A stretch of 64,000 bases of DNA from Caenispirillum bisanense. GTDB lineage: Bacteria > Pseudomonadota > Alphaproteobacteria > Rhodospirillales > Rhodospirillaceae. The number at the start of each line of letters is the position of its first letter. Positions within the stretch are counted from its first letter, which is position 1. This document shows positions 17,598-26,288 of the stretch, in pieces. The notes under the pieces are model-generated. The model did no database searches and was not told the origin of the DNA. It saw nothing but the letters and a program-made list of their open reading frames with translations. The stretch is taken from the NCBI RefSeq assembly GCF_900230255.1, contig NZ_OCNJ01000008.1, positions 186,001-250,000 of the forward strand, given 5' to 3'. A program made the position numbers and the translations under genes.

Positions 17598-18308
17598 TCA
17601 GCCCGCCGCGTCGCCCGTCGCGGCCAGGCGGTAGCCGCCGTCGGCGGTGAGCAGCAGCGTCACCTGCCCGGCGACGGGCTCGATCTTCTGGCGCAGGCGG
17701 TAGACGTGGGTTTCCAGGGTGTGGGTGGTCACCCCGGCGTTGTACCCCCAGACCTCGCCCAGCAGCTGGTCGCGCCCGACGGCGCCGCCGGCGCGGTAGA
17801 GGTACTTGAGAATGGCCGTTTCCTTCTCCGTCAGGCGGATCTTGCGGCCCTTGCCCTCGTCCAGCAGCATCTTGGTCGCCGGATGGAACTTGTAGGGCCC
17901 GACCTGGAAGACGGCGTCGTCGCTCGCCTCGTGGCTGCGGATGTGGGCGCGCAGGCGGGCGAGCAGCACGGCCAGGCGGAACGGCTTGGTGACGTAGTCG
18001 TTGGCGCCCGCCTCGAGGCCGGTGATGGTGTCGTCGTCGCTGTCGGCGGCCGTCAGCATGATGATCGGAGAGCGCACGCCGGCCGTACGAAGGTCGCGGC
18101 ACACGTCGCGGCCGTCGGCGTCGGGCAGTCCGACGTCGAGCAGAACCACGTCGAACGGCTGGCCCTCGGCGGCGACGCGGCGGGCCGCGGCGGCGGTGGG
18201 GGCCTCGACGATTTCGGCGAAGTCGCCCTGGGCGGCCAGTTGTTCGACCAGCGAGCGGCGCAGAAGATCGTCGTCGTCGACCAGAAGCAGGCGTCGTCCA
18301 GCGCTCAT
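17598..18308 (-). CDS. OmpR-type response regulator (orphan)
   Basis: A 236-residue two-component response regulator. The receiver domain (1-120) has the acidic pocket D11-D14, phosphoacceptor D58 in VVLLDVGLPD, T86 and K108. The C-terminal OmpR/PhoB winged helix has the KIRLTEKETAILKYLYRAGG and THTLETHVYRLRQKIEP motifs. No histidine kinase gene adjoins it, so its partner is elsewhere. It is divergent from ribA across 154 bp. Confidence 0.92.
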   Translation of the reverse strand: MSAGRRLLLVDDDDLLRRSLVEQLAAQGDFAEIVEAPTAAAARRVAAEGQPFDVVLLDVGLPDADGRDVCRDLRTAGVRSPIIMLTAADSDDDTITGLEAGANDYVTKPFRLAVLLARLRAHIRSHEASDDAVFQVGPYKFHPATKMLLDEGKGRKIRLTEKETAILKYLYRAGGAVGRDQLLGEVWGYNAGVTTHTLETHVYRLRQKIEPVAGQVTLLLTADGGYRLAATGDAAG

Positions 18309-18462
18309 CGTATTCGTCCGTATGCGAGTCCCCTTGTTCTAGCACCGCCCTTGCAATAATTCGACACGGTTGTTCCATGGCCCCCATCGCCCGCACGAAA
18401 GCGGCCTTTTGCCTCGCCGCCCGACCGGCTATTGTTCCCGCCCACGGAGAAACGCGCCCCCG

Positions 18463-19608
18463 ATGACCGATCCACGTCCCCTGCCGACCGCCCCCGCCGC
18501 CCCTGCCCTGACCGCGCCGCTGACCGCGGTGGACCGGGCGTCGGCGGAAGTACGCCGCGGCGGGCTCGTGGTGGTGACCGGCGACGACGGCGAGACGGCC
18601 TGCCTCGTGCTCGCCGCCGAGGCGGTGACGCCGACCGCCCTGCAGGCCGTGCGCCTGCTGGCCGGCGTCGAGCCGGCGGTGGCGGTGACGGCGCGGCGCG
18701 CCCGCCTCCTCGACCTGGCGGCGGAACAGACGGAGGTGGCGGTCATTGCCTCCGACCACCCGCTGACGGCGGAAACCCTGCGGGCACTGGCCGAGCCGGG
18801 CGCCGGCGTGGTGGAACACGGCCTGACGGCGGAGCCGCGCGCCCTCGCCACCCCGGCCGGCGCGGCGGTGCAGCTCATGAAGGTGGCGCGCCTGCTGCCG
18901 GCGGCGGTGATCGCGCCGGTGCCGGCCGTCGGCGAGGCCGAGGCGGCGGCCTGGGCAGCGGGGCACGACCTGCCGCGCGTCGCCGCCGCCGATGTCGTCG
19001 CCTACGAGGAGACGGCGGCGCGCACCCTTGCCCTGGTGGGCGACGCCCGCGTGCCGCTGGAGGGGGCGGAAAATGCCCGCATCCTCGCCTTCCGCCCGGC
19101 GGACGGCGGTACCGAGCACCTCGCCATCCTCATCGGCGAGCCCGATCCCGGCCAGCCGGTGCTGGCCCGCCTGCATTCGGAGTGCTTCACCGGCGACCTG
19201 CTCGGATCCCTGCGCTGCGACTGCGGCGATCAGCTGCGCGGCGCCATCGAGGCCATCGGCAAGGCCGGCGCGGGCGTGTTGCTCTACCTGGCGCAGGAAG
19301 GCCGCGGCATCGGCCTCGTCAACAAGCTGCGGGCCTATACCCTGCAGGACGAGGGCTATGACACGGTCGACGCCAACCGCCAGCTCGGCTTCGACGACGA
19401 CGAGCGCATCTATGCCCCGGCGGCGGAGATGCTGCGGCGGCTCGGCTTCGGGTCGGTGCGGCTGATGACCAACAACCCGCTGAAGGTGGAGCAGCTGGCC
19501 CGCCACGGCATCACGGTGACCGAGCGGGTGCCGCACGTCTTCCCGTCCAACCCCCACAACCTGCGCTACCTGCAGGCCAAGGCGACGCGCAGCGGCCACC
19601 TGTTCTAG
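18463..19608 (+). CDS. ribA: GTP cyclohydrolase II (RibA) with RibB-like N-terminal domain
   Basis: A 381-residue protein for the first committed step of riboflavin synthesis. The C-terminal part (about 205-381) is a complete RibA domain: zinc ligands in HSECFTGDLLGSLRCDCG, the QEGRGIGL motif and NRQLGFDDDER. The N-terminal 200 residues resemble a degenerate DHBP synthase: EVRRGGLVVVTGDDGE is kept, but the active-site acidic cluster of RibB is not seen, so this half may be structural only. The start at 18463 is the first ATG after the divergent promoter region, and a GGAGA lies upstream. Confidence 0.92.
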   Translation: MTDPRPLPTAPAAPALTAPLTAVDRASAEVRRGGLVVVTGDDGETACLVLAAEAVTPTALQAVRLLAGVEPAVAVTARRARLLDLAAEQTEVAVIASDHPLTAETLRALAEPGAGVVEHGLTAEPRALATPAGAAVQLMKVARLLPAAVIAPVPAVGEAEAAAWAAGHDLPRVAAADVVAYEETAARTLALVGDARVPLEGAENARILAFRPADGGTEHLAILIGEPDPGQPVLARLHSECFTGDLLGSLRCDCGDQLRGAIEAIGKAGAGVLLYLAQEGRGIGLVNKLRAYTLQDEGYDTVDANRQLGFDDDERIYAPAAEMLRRLGFGSVRLMTNNPLKVEQLARHGITVTERVPHVFPSNPHNLRYLQAKATRSGHLF

Positions 19609-19610
19609 GA

Positions 19611-20357
19611 TTACCGCGCCATCAACGCGAAGACGCCCCAGCCCAGGTATTCCCGGGTGTAAGCGGCATAGCGCCGGGGTTCCGAGGCCAACAAGGCGCG
19701 AACCTCCGGCGCGAACTCGTCGTCGGGATTGGCGTCGAGCCACCGGCGCATGGTGAGCCACTTGGCCGCTTCGTAGCGGTCCCAGCCGTCCTGGTTCGCC
19801 AGAACCATTTCCACGACGTCGTACCCGAGATCGGCGAACGAGGCGATCAGGTCGGGCAGCGTCAGAAAGTCGGCGATCGACCCGGCGCCGCATCCCTCGG
19901 CGACCTGTTGGTCGGGTGGCACCCGCAGCCAGTACGGTTCGCCGACGAGGATGATCCCCCCGGGGCGCAGGCTTTTCGCCAGAAGCGCGATGGTGCCGGC
20001 GACACCGCCACCGATCCACGTGGCCCCGACGCAGGCGGCCACCCCGACCGGATCGGCGGCGACGTAGCCGGCCGCGTCGCCATGGATGAACGCGACGCGA
20101 TCGGCGACGCCGAGCTGTTCGGCGCGGCGCTTCGCTTGCGCGGTGAACAGCGGGCTCATGTCGATGCCGGTGCCGGTGATGGCGTGATCGCGGGCCCAGG
20201 TGCACAGCATCTCGCCGGATCCGCTGCCGAGATCCAGGACGCGGGTGTCCGGCTCCAGGCGCAAGGCCGCGCCGAGCGTGGCGTAGTTGTCCGCCGTGAA
20301 GGGATTGTGGATGCGGTGGGCACTTTCGGTGATGGTGAAGATGCGCGGAATATCCAC
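19611..20357 (-). CDS. Class I SAM-dependent methyltransferase
   Basis: A 248-residue methyltransferase. The SAM-binding motif VLDLGSGSGEM is at about 46-56, followed by GTGIDMSPLF and a IHGDAAGY segment. The rest (WIGGGVAGTIALLAKSLRPGGIILVGEPYW) is typical of small-molecule methyltransferases. The start is taken as GTG at 20357 (MDIPRIFTITESAHRIHNP), with AGGGGG upstream; longer readings run into the divergent gene's leader. Substrate unknown. It converges with ribA, with only 2 bp between stops. Confidence 0.82.
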   Translation of the reverse strand: MDIPRIFTITESAHRIHNPFTADNYATLGAALRLEPDTRVLDLGSGSGEMLCTWARDHAITGTGIDMSPLFTAQAKRRAEQLGVADRVAFIHGDAAGYVAADPVGVAACVGATWIGGGVAGTIALLAKSLRPGGIILVGEPYWLRVPPDQQVAEGCGAGSIADFLTLPDLIASFADLGYDVVEMVLANQDGWDRYEAAKWLTMRRWLDANPDDEFAPEVRALLASEPRRYAAYTREYLGWGVFALMAR

Positions 20358-20577
20358 GGCAGAAGCCCCCTGGTCGGTGCGCGGTGCCGGCCCGACAGCA
20401 ATACACGAGTTCCGCCGCTCCGTCGCCGCCCTGACGGGGGAGCCCTGCGATGGACACTTTCTTGCCCGGCAGATTCTGCCGCCGGGCGGCGATGCACCGC
20501 CTGAACCCGCGGAAATCCTCGGCTGCCGAGTTGGACTCGTCCTTGCATGGGAGGGCGGTGCAGCAGAGGACCCGCCC

Positions 20578-21696
20578 ATGAGCACCGTCGCCAACGCCCC
20601 GGTCGTCATCGACAACATCCGCCCCGGCGGTTCCGCCACCGGTGCGCCCGCCGGCAAGGCCAAGGCGGGCGACGACGACGTGTCGTTCTGGGACTTCGTC
20701 GACATCATCAACCCGCTGCAGCACCTGCCCATCATCTCGACCATCTACCGCGAGATCACCGGCGACACCATCAAGCCGCTCACCCGCGTGGCGGGCGGTG
20801 CGCTGTTCGGCGGCGTCATCGGCGTCGCCGCCGCCGTGGTGACCCAGGTGGTGGAGGAAGCCGCCGGCCTGCAGGAAGGCGAGACGCTGCTGTCGCTGTT
20901 CGACGGCGACGAGGGCGAGGCGCCGACCCAGGTGGCCCAGGGCGACAGCGCCACCGACCGCATCGGCCGCTACGCCACCGCGACGCCCGCCGGCGCCGAG
21001 GGGGGCGAGGTGCAGACCGCCGCCGCCATGCCCGCCTCCGCCGGCAACCTCGCCGCGCCGCCGGCCTCCGCTCCCGCTGCCGCCGGCGAGACGACCACGG
21101 CCGGGGCCGACGCCCGGTTCTTCCCGGCCGCCCAGGCGCCCGCCGGCTTCATGCCCATCCGCGCCTCCGACTTCCGCCCGACCGGCGCCCTCACCCGCAT
21201 GCCGGCGCCGGAGAAGCGCCCCGCCGGCCTGTCGCCCGCCGACCAGATGGCGGCGCTGCGCCCGAGCTACGGCGCCGCCGCGGCGCGGCCTGCCCAGGCC
21301 GACGACGACGGCGCCCAGTACCTGAGCGTGCCGAGCAAGGCCCAGATGGCCGCCGCCGAGGCGCAGGGCACCGTCGCCCAGGCCTCCGCCGACGATGCGG
21401 TGATGCGCGCCCTGGAAGCCCAGGGCCTGAAGGGCGAGGCGGCCAAGCATCCCATGCTGCAGGCGGCCTTCCGCCCGGCCTCCGCCGCTCCCCTGGCGAC
21501 CCCCGCCGCCGCCTCCGCCCCGGTGACCGGCGCGGCGGGCTATGCGACGGCGGCCGAATCGGTCGCCGCCGCCGAAGCGGCCGCTGGCGGCGAGCAGGGT
21601 CCGCAGGCCATGCCGGGCTGGTTCGACCAGGCCATGCTGAAGGCGCTCGACCGCTACCAGCAGACCGGCCGCCTCAACACCGCCACCGCCGGCTGA
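20578..21696 (+). CDS. Hypothetical protein with membrane-like N-terminal domain and Ala/Pro-rich tail
   Basis: A 372-residue protein I cannot place in a named family. Residues 40-100 form a well-ordered region (VSFWDFVDIINPLQHLPII, then ITGDTIKPLTRVAGG) leading into a hydrophobic stretch GALFGGVIGVAAAVVTQVVEEA that could be a membrane or glycine-zipper helix. Residues 115-340 are low complexity, rich in Ala and Pro, and probably disordered. A short ordered end (GWFDQAMLKALDRYQQ) closes it. It lies 68 bp before an L,D-transpeptidase gene on the same strand, so an envelope role is possible. The ATG at 20578 is chosen because upstream codons lose the third-position GC bias. Confidence 0.75.
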   Translation: MSTVANAPVVIDNIRPGGSATGAPAGKAKAGDDDVSFWDFVDIINPLQHLPIISTIYREITGDTIKPLTRVAGGALFGGVIGVAAAVVTQVVEEAAGLQEGETLLSLFDGDEGEAPTQVAQGDSATDRIGRYATATPAGAEGGEVQTAAAMPASAGNLAAPPASAPAAAGETTTAGADARFFPAAQAPAGFMPIRASDFRPTGALTRMPAPEKRPAGLSPADQMAALRPSYGAAAARPAQADDDGAQYLSVPSKAQMAAAEAQGTVAQASADDAVMRALEAQGLKGEAAKHPMLQAAFRPASAAPLATPAAASAPVTGAAGYATAAESVAAAEAAAGGEQGPQAMPGWFDQAMLKALDRYQQTGRLNTATAG

Positions 21697-21764
21697 GGCT
21701 TGACGCCGGGGCTGCGGGCGCGCCAAGTGAAGGCCGCAACCGCCACAGCCCCGGATGACCCGCC

Positions 21765-22265
21765 GTGCCGCTTCTCGTCGATCCCGCCGGTTTCCTGATC
21801 CAGGGCGAGCGCCGCCTGCCCTGCGCGCTCGGCAAGGGCGGCATCGTCGCCGACAAACGCGAGGGCGACGGCGGCACGCCGGTCGGCACCTTCGCCCTGC
21901 GCCGCGTGCTCTACCGCCCCGACCGCCTGTCCACCCCGCCGCAGACCGCCCTGCCCGTGGCGCCCATCGCGCCCGACGACGGCTGGTGCGACGCGCCGGG
22001 CGATGCGGCCTACAACCGCCCGGTCAAACTGCCCTACCCCGCCAGCACCGAGGCGATGTGGCGCGACGACGGGCTCTACGACGTGGTGGTGGTGCTCGGC
22101 CACAACGACGATCCGCCGGTGCCGGGGCTCGGCAGCTGCATCTTCCTGCACGTCGCCCGCCCCGCCTACGCGCCGACGGAAGGCTGCGTGGCGCTGGCGC
22201 TGGAGGATCTGCTGGCGGTGCTGAAGGGGTGCGGGCCCGGCGAGACCCTTACCGTTCCGGGTTGA
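21765..22265 (+). CDS. L,D-transpeptidase catalytic domain (YkuD) protein
   Basis: A 166-residue YkuD-fold protein, a family that forms 3-3 peptidoglycan cross-links or attaches lipoproteins. The catalytic motif is present as HNDDPPVPGLGSCIFLHV followed by APTEGCVAL, giving the His and the Gly-Cys nucleophile. No signal peptide is visible from the GTG start (MPLLVDPAGFLIQG), which is usual for the short cytoplasmic-looking alphaproteobacterial members. It follows the Ala-rich protein by 68 bp. The 118-bp gap after it, before the convergent TSUP gene, contains only GC-rich potential hairpins. Confidence 0.88.
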   Translation: MPLLVDPAGFLIQGERRLPCALGKGGIVADKREGDGGTPVGTFALRRVLYRPDRLSTPPQTALPVAPIAPDDGWCDAPGDAAYNRPVKLPYPASTEAMWRDDGLYDVVVVLGHNDDPPVPGLGSCIFLHVARPAYAPTEGCVALALEDLLAVLKGCGPGETLTVPG

Positions 22266-22383
22266 TTTTTTGCCCTCAGGCGCCGGGCGGGCGCGTGCCG
22301 CGCCCTTGGCTCCCGCGCCAGGAGGCGCGCGGCGCAGTCGCGCCGTGCACCCGGCGAGGGGCTCCGCCCGTCACCGGGTGAGC

Positions 22384-23220
22384 CTACCCCACCAGCCCCC
22401 ACAGCATGCGCAGGGCCGTCAGGAACAGGAAGACGGCGAAGGCGGCGCGCAGCTTGCGGGGGTCGATGGCATGGGCGATGCGGGCGCCCCAGGGCGCGGC
22501 CAGCACCGTGCAGGGCACGATGAGCGCGAAGCCGACGAGGTTGACGTAGCCGACCGTCCCCGGCGGCAGGTTTTCCGCCCCCAGGCCCGACAGCAGGAAG
22601 CCGATGGCCCCCGGCACGCCGATGATGAGGCCGATGGCGGACGCGGTGCCGACGGCGCGGCGGATGGGGTAGGCGAAGGCCGAAAGGATCGGCACCGACA
22701 GCGTGCCGCCGCCGATGCCCATCATGACGGAAATCCCGCCGATCACCACGCCGAGGGCGCCTTGCGCCGGCTTGGAGGGCAACTCGCCGCGCAGGGTCCA
22801 GCCCTCCTTGCGGAAGGCCATGTTGGCGGCGACGGCGAGCGCCACCACGGCGAACACGCCCGTCAGCACCGGCCCCTTGACGCCCGTGCCGACCACGGTG
22901 CCGATCACCACCCCGACGAACACCGCCGGACCCCAGCGCTTCAGCAGATCGAGGTCCACCGCCCCCTTGCGGTGATGGGCGCGGATGGAGGAGAGGGAGG
23001 TCGGGATGATGGTGGCGAGCGAGGTGCCGACCGCCACGTGCATACGCACCGCCTCGTCGACGCCCAGCAGCGTGAACAGGTGGAACAGCATGGGCACGAT
23101 GACGATGCCGCCGCCGACGCCGAGAAGCCCGGCCAGCACGCCCGCCGCCACACCTGTCACCAGCAGGGCGGCGACGAGGCCGGCGAGGAACCACGGGTCG
23201 GCGGCGAGCAGGGCCTCCAT
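22384..23220 (-). CDS. TSUP (TauE/SafE) family permease
   Basis: A 278-residue transporter with about eight hydrophobic helices and the two TSUP repeat signatures GLLGVGGGIVIVPML and GIGGGTLSVPILSAF. Members export sulphite or sulphonates or move other anions. It starts 4 bp after the cobM stop, so it is the last gene of the cobalamin operon, which hints at transport of a corrinoid-related solute or sulphur compound; that is inference only. The ATG at 23220 gives a standard N-terminus; upstream codons overlap cobM. Confidence 0.9.
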   Translation of the reverse strand: MEALLAADPWFLAGLVAALLVTGVAAGVLAGLLGVGGGIVIVPMLFHLFTLLGVDEAVRMHVAVGTSLATIIPTSLSSIRAHHRKGAVDLDLLKRWGPAVFVGVVIGTVVGTGVKGPVLTGVFAVVALAVAANMAFRKEGWTLRGELPSKPAQGALGVVIGGISVMMGIGGGTLSVPILSAFAYPIRRAVGTASAIGLIIGVPGAIGFLLSGLGAENLPPGTVGYVNLVGFALIVPCTVLAAPWGARIAHAIDPRKLRAAFAVFLFLTALRMLWGLVG

Positions 23221-23224
23221 GCCG

Positions 23225-23992
23225 TCAGTCCGCCGCCGCCGGGCGCAGCACGTGGGTGTGGTCGGCGGCGTAGAGGCGGCTGTCGGTGAAGGCACCGTCC
23301 TGATCGAACACCCGGCCGACCAGGATGAGCGCGGTGCGGGTGATGCCGGCCGCCTTCACCTGGGCGCGGATGTCCGACAGGCGCCCGCGCAGGATCTGCT
23401 GGTCCGGCCAGGTGGCGCGGTAGACGATGACCACCGGGCAGTCGGCGCCATACAGCGGCGTCAGCTCGTCCACCACATGCTTAAGGTTGTTGATGGACAG
23501 GTGGATGGCGAGCGTGCCGCCCGACTTGCCCAGGGTCGCCAGCGTCTCGTCGTTGGGCATGGCCGAGGACCGCACGGCGGTGCGGGTGAGGATGACGGTC
23601 TGCGCCACGTCGGGCAGAGTCAGTTCCTGGCACAGCTCCGCCGCCGCCGCCGCGAAGGCCGGCACGCCGGGGCAGACGTCGTAGGGAATGGACAGCGCAT
23701 CGAGCCGGCGCATCTGCTCGGCGATGGCGCCATAGACGCTGGGGTCGCCGGAATGGACGCGGGCGACCGCCTTCCCCTCCGCATGGGCCCGTTGCATGAT
23801 CGCAATGATCTGGTCGAGGTGCAGGGGGGCGGTGTCCACCACCTCGGCGCCGGCGGGCGCCTCGGCCACCACCTCGCGCGGCACCAGCGACCCGGCGTAG
23901 AGCACCACCGGGCAGCGGCGGATCAGGTTCAGGCCGCGCACGGTGATGAGGTCGGGGGCGCCGGGGCCGGCGCCGATGAAGTGGACGGTCAT
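23225..23992 (-). CDS. cobM: Precorrin-4 / cobalt-precorrin-4 C11-methyltransferase
   Basis: A 255-residue tetrapyrrole SAM methyltransferase that methylates C11. The family start VHFIGAGPGAPDLITVRG, the motif VVLYAGSLVP and VARVHSGDPSVYGAIAEQ (the conserved GDP loop) identify CobM/CbiF. The start lies 2 bp downstream of the stop of the CigR-like gene. With early cobalt insertion by CbiX, the actual substrate is probably cobalt-precorrin-4. Confidence 0.95.
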   Translation of the reverse strand: MTVHFIGAGPGAPDLITVRGLNLIRRCPVVLYAGSLVPREVVAEAPAGAEVVDTAPLHLDQIIAIMQRAHAEGKAVARVHSGDPSVYGAIAEQMRRLDALSIPYDVCPGVPAFAAAAAELCQELTLPDVAQTVILTRTAVRSSAMPNDETLATLGKSGGTLAIHLSINNLKHVVDELTPLYGADCPVVIVYRATWPDQQILRGRLSDIRAQVKAAGITRTALILVGRVFDQDGAFTDSRLYAADHTHVLRPAAAD

Positions 23993-23994
23993 GG

Positions 23995-24489
23995 TCAGAG
24001 GACGTCCTTCAGGATGTCGAGGATGAGGCGGGTGCCTTCCTGCACCAGCACGACGTCGCTGCCCACCACCACCGGGCGGGCGCCGCGGTAGGACGGCAGG
24101 CGGCCGAGCAGGTCGGCGGGCAGCGGCAGCATCTGCACGTCGTCGGGCAGGCGCTGGCCGCGCTGGATCTGGCGGGCGATGCCCGGCGGCACCTTGCCTT
24201 GCTTGGCGAGGCCGGGCGGCAGGGCGCTCGGCGGCGTGCTGCGGAAGTAGTCGCCGATCAGCTGGCGCTCCAGCTCGCCGAGCACGGCGGCGGCCACCGC
24301 ATCGCCCAGGTCGGGGGCGCCGGTGCCGGTCACCTTGGCCGGCTTGCCCTTGTCCGGCCCCTTGTCGGCCTTGTCCGGCTTGCCGGCGTGCTCGGGCTTG
24401 CCCTTGCCCTCCGGCGGGGATGCGGCGGCCGGGCCGGCGACGGCGAGGGCGGCAGCGATGGCGGTCGGCAGCAGGAAACGACGGATCAT
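23995..24489 (-). CDS. Secreted CigR/RcnB-like protein within the cobalamin operon
   Basis: A 164-residue exported protein. A signal peptide (MIRRFLLPTAIAAALAVAGPAAA) is followed by a Lys/Gly/Pro/Asp-rich linker (about 25-55) and a C-terminal domain with PPGLAKQGKVPPGIARQI and the ending VVVGSDVVLVQEGTRLILDI. This pattern is that of CigR, and of the wider RcnB group linked to nickel and cobalt homeostasis. It overlaps the upstream cbiG/cobJ stop as ATGA and stops 2 bp before cobM, so it is an integral operon member. A role in periplasmic cobalt handling is an inference from context. Confidence 0.8.
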   Translation of the reverse strand: MIRRFLLPTAIAAALAVAGPAAASPPEGKGKPEHAGKPDKADKGPDKGKPAKVTGTGAPDLGDAVAAAVLGELERQLIGDYFRSTPPSALPPGLAKQGKVPPGIARQIQRGQRLPDDVQMLPLPADLLGRLPSYRGARPVVVGSDVVLVQEGTRLILDILKDVL

Positions 24490-26288
24490 GCGGTTTCTCC
24501 CATGGCGACGGGCTCACCCAGCTTGGCGGCATAGCCGCGCGGCGTATAGAGCCAGCGGCGGCCGCCGTGGTCGACGAGGCGGCTTTCGCGGCTGCCGACC
24601 AGCACCAGCGTCAGCATGTCGGCCATATCGGGCGAAAGTTCGGCGAGCGTGGTGACGGTGACGCATTCGTCGGGCCGGCCGAGGTTCCGCGCCAGCACCA
24701 CCGGCGTCGTGCCGGGCCGGCCGGTCAGCAGGATCTCGCGCGCCCGCGCCAGATGGTCGCGGCGGCGCTTGGAGACGGGATTGTAGAAGGCGACGACGAA
24801 ATCGCCGGCGGCGGCGCCGCGCAGGCGGGCGTCGATGACCTCCCACGGCGTCAGCAGGTCCGACAGCGAAATGGTGCAGAAGTCGTGGCCGATGGGGGCG
24901 CCGGACCGTGCGGCGGCGGCCTGGATGGCCGAGACGCCGGGTTCCACCGTCACCTCCACGAAGCGCCACGCCGGGTCGGCCTCGTGGGCGATCAGTTCGA
25001 ACACCAGGGTCGCCAGGGCATAGATGCCGGCGTCGCCCGAACACACTAGCGCCACGTCGCGCCCCTGCCCGGCCAGGTCGAGGGCGGCGCGGGCGCGGTC
25101 GGCTTCCGCCCCCAGGTCCGACTGGTGGCGCCGCTTGCCCGCGGCGGCCGGGCCGAGCAGATCGAGGTAGAGGCCGTAGCCCACCAGGTCGCTCGCCCGC
25201 GCCACGGCGGCGGAGACGGCGGGCGTGCGCCAGCCGGCCTGCCCCGGGCCGATGCCGACGACCGTAAGCCGCCCGAGGCCACGCCCGACGGCGGCGGCGT
25301 CGATGGGCGCCGGGCTGCGGGCGACGGCGCAGGTGGCGCGCGGCGACTTGGCCTTGGGCACCACCAGCGCCGCATCCGGACCGGCGGCGGCCAGGGCGGC
25401 GCCCTCGGATACGCCATGGCAGCCGACCTCGGCGAAGACCACGTCCGACGGCGTGGCGAGGCGCGGCGTCTCGCGCTCCAACTCGGCAGCCGTGAAGAAC
25501 CGCGCCGGCACGTCGAGATCGGCGGCGAGCGCCCGCACCGCCGCCTCGTCGGCCTTGAGGTCGAGCGAGCAGACGCAGGCGACGGCTTTCTCGGACAGGC
25601 CGGCTGCGGCCAGCGTGCGCGCCACCAGATCGCGCAACTCGGCCGGGTCGGCACCACGCTCGCAGCCGACGCCGAGCGCCAGGGTCTGCGGGTGGACGAC
25701 GAGGCCGGTGCAGTCGCGACCCTCGGTGACGGTGACGACATGGGCGGCATCCGTGCTCTGCGGCAGGGCGGCGAGCCAGGGGGCGATGCCGTCGAGGCGT
25801 ACCGGCTGCCCGGCGGCCAGCGCGGCCATGACCGGCTTGGCGGCGGCGGGGTCGGCGAGGCGCCACCCCGGCGGCGGTTCGTCCAGGGCGATGCCGTGGA
25901 CGACGTCGCCGGCGGTGGTGACGGCGGCGGCGACGCCCAGCACCTCGGCCAGCCGGCGGGCCAGGGCGTTGGCGCCGTGGTGGCCGCCGAGCAGGGGCAC
26001 GACGGCCGATCCGTCCTGGGCGACGGCGATCACCGGCGGCTCGGCCTGCTTGTCGGCCAGCAGCGGCGCCACGGCGCGGATCAGGATGCCGGCGGCGCAC
26101 ACCCCGACGATGGGCCGCCCGGCGGCGAACAGGTCGCGGAGGTGGGCGAGCGTGTCCGCGAAGGTGGCGTCCGCCCCCTCCGTCCGTCCGGCGAGGCCGT
26201 GGACCTGCGCCTCCGGCAGGGCGGCGGCGAGGCGGCGGGCGAGCGCGAGGCCCGGGCCGGTGAGGGCGACGAAGACGGGAGAGGTCAT
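24486..26288 (-). CDS. cobJ: Fusion of cobalt-precorrin-5A hydrolase (CbiG) and precorrin-3B C17-methyltransferase (CobJ)
   Basis: A 600-residue two-domain enzyme. Residues 1-345 are CbiG-like: VFVALTGPGLALARRLA, the conserved PLLGGHHGANALARRLAE and the C-terminal CbiG part TLALGVGCERGADPAEL. Residues 346-600 are CobJ-like, beginning LTVVGIGPGQAGWRTP with CSGDAGIYALATLVFE and VEPGVSAIQAAAARSGAPIGHDF. CbiG opens the lactone ring and releases acetaldehyde in the cobalt-early pathway; CobJ closes the ring and methylates C17. It overlaps cobI by ATGA upstream and the CigR-like gene downstream. Confidence 0.95.
   Translation of the reverse strand: MTSPVFVALTGPGLALARRLAAALPEAQVHGLAGRTEGADATFADTLAHLRDLFAAGRPIVGVCAAGILIRAVAPLLADKQAEPPVIAVAQDGSAVVPLLGGHHGANALARRLAEVLGVAAAVTTAGDVVHGIALDEPPPGWRLADPAAAKPVMAALAAGQPVRLDGIAPWLAALPQSTDAAHVVTVTEGRDCTGLVVHPQTLALGVGCERGADPAELRDLVARTLAAAGLSEKAVACVCSLDLKADEAAVRALAADLDVPARFFTAAELERETPRLATPSDVVFAEVGCHGVSEGAALAAAGPDAALVVPKAKSPRATCAVARSPAPIDAAAVGRGLGRLTVVGIGPGQAGWRTPAVSAAVARASDLVGYGLYLDLLGPAAAGKRRHQSDLGAEADRARAALDLAGQGRDVALVCSGDAGIYALATLVFELIAHEADPAWRFVEVTVEPGVSAIQAAAARSGAPIGHDFCTISLSDLLTPWEVIDARLRGAAAGDFVVAFYNPVSKRRRDHLARAREILLTGRPGTTPVVLARNLGRPDECVTVTTLAELSPDMADMLTLVLVGSRESRLVDHGGRRWLYTPRGYAAKLGEPVAMGETA

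Noticed and set aside
17443-21726. A 1,427-codon leftward open frame
   Set aside because: It runs antisense to ribA and through several real genes; its composition is typical of a high-GC shadow frame.
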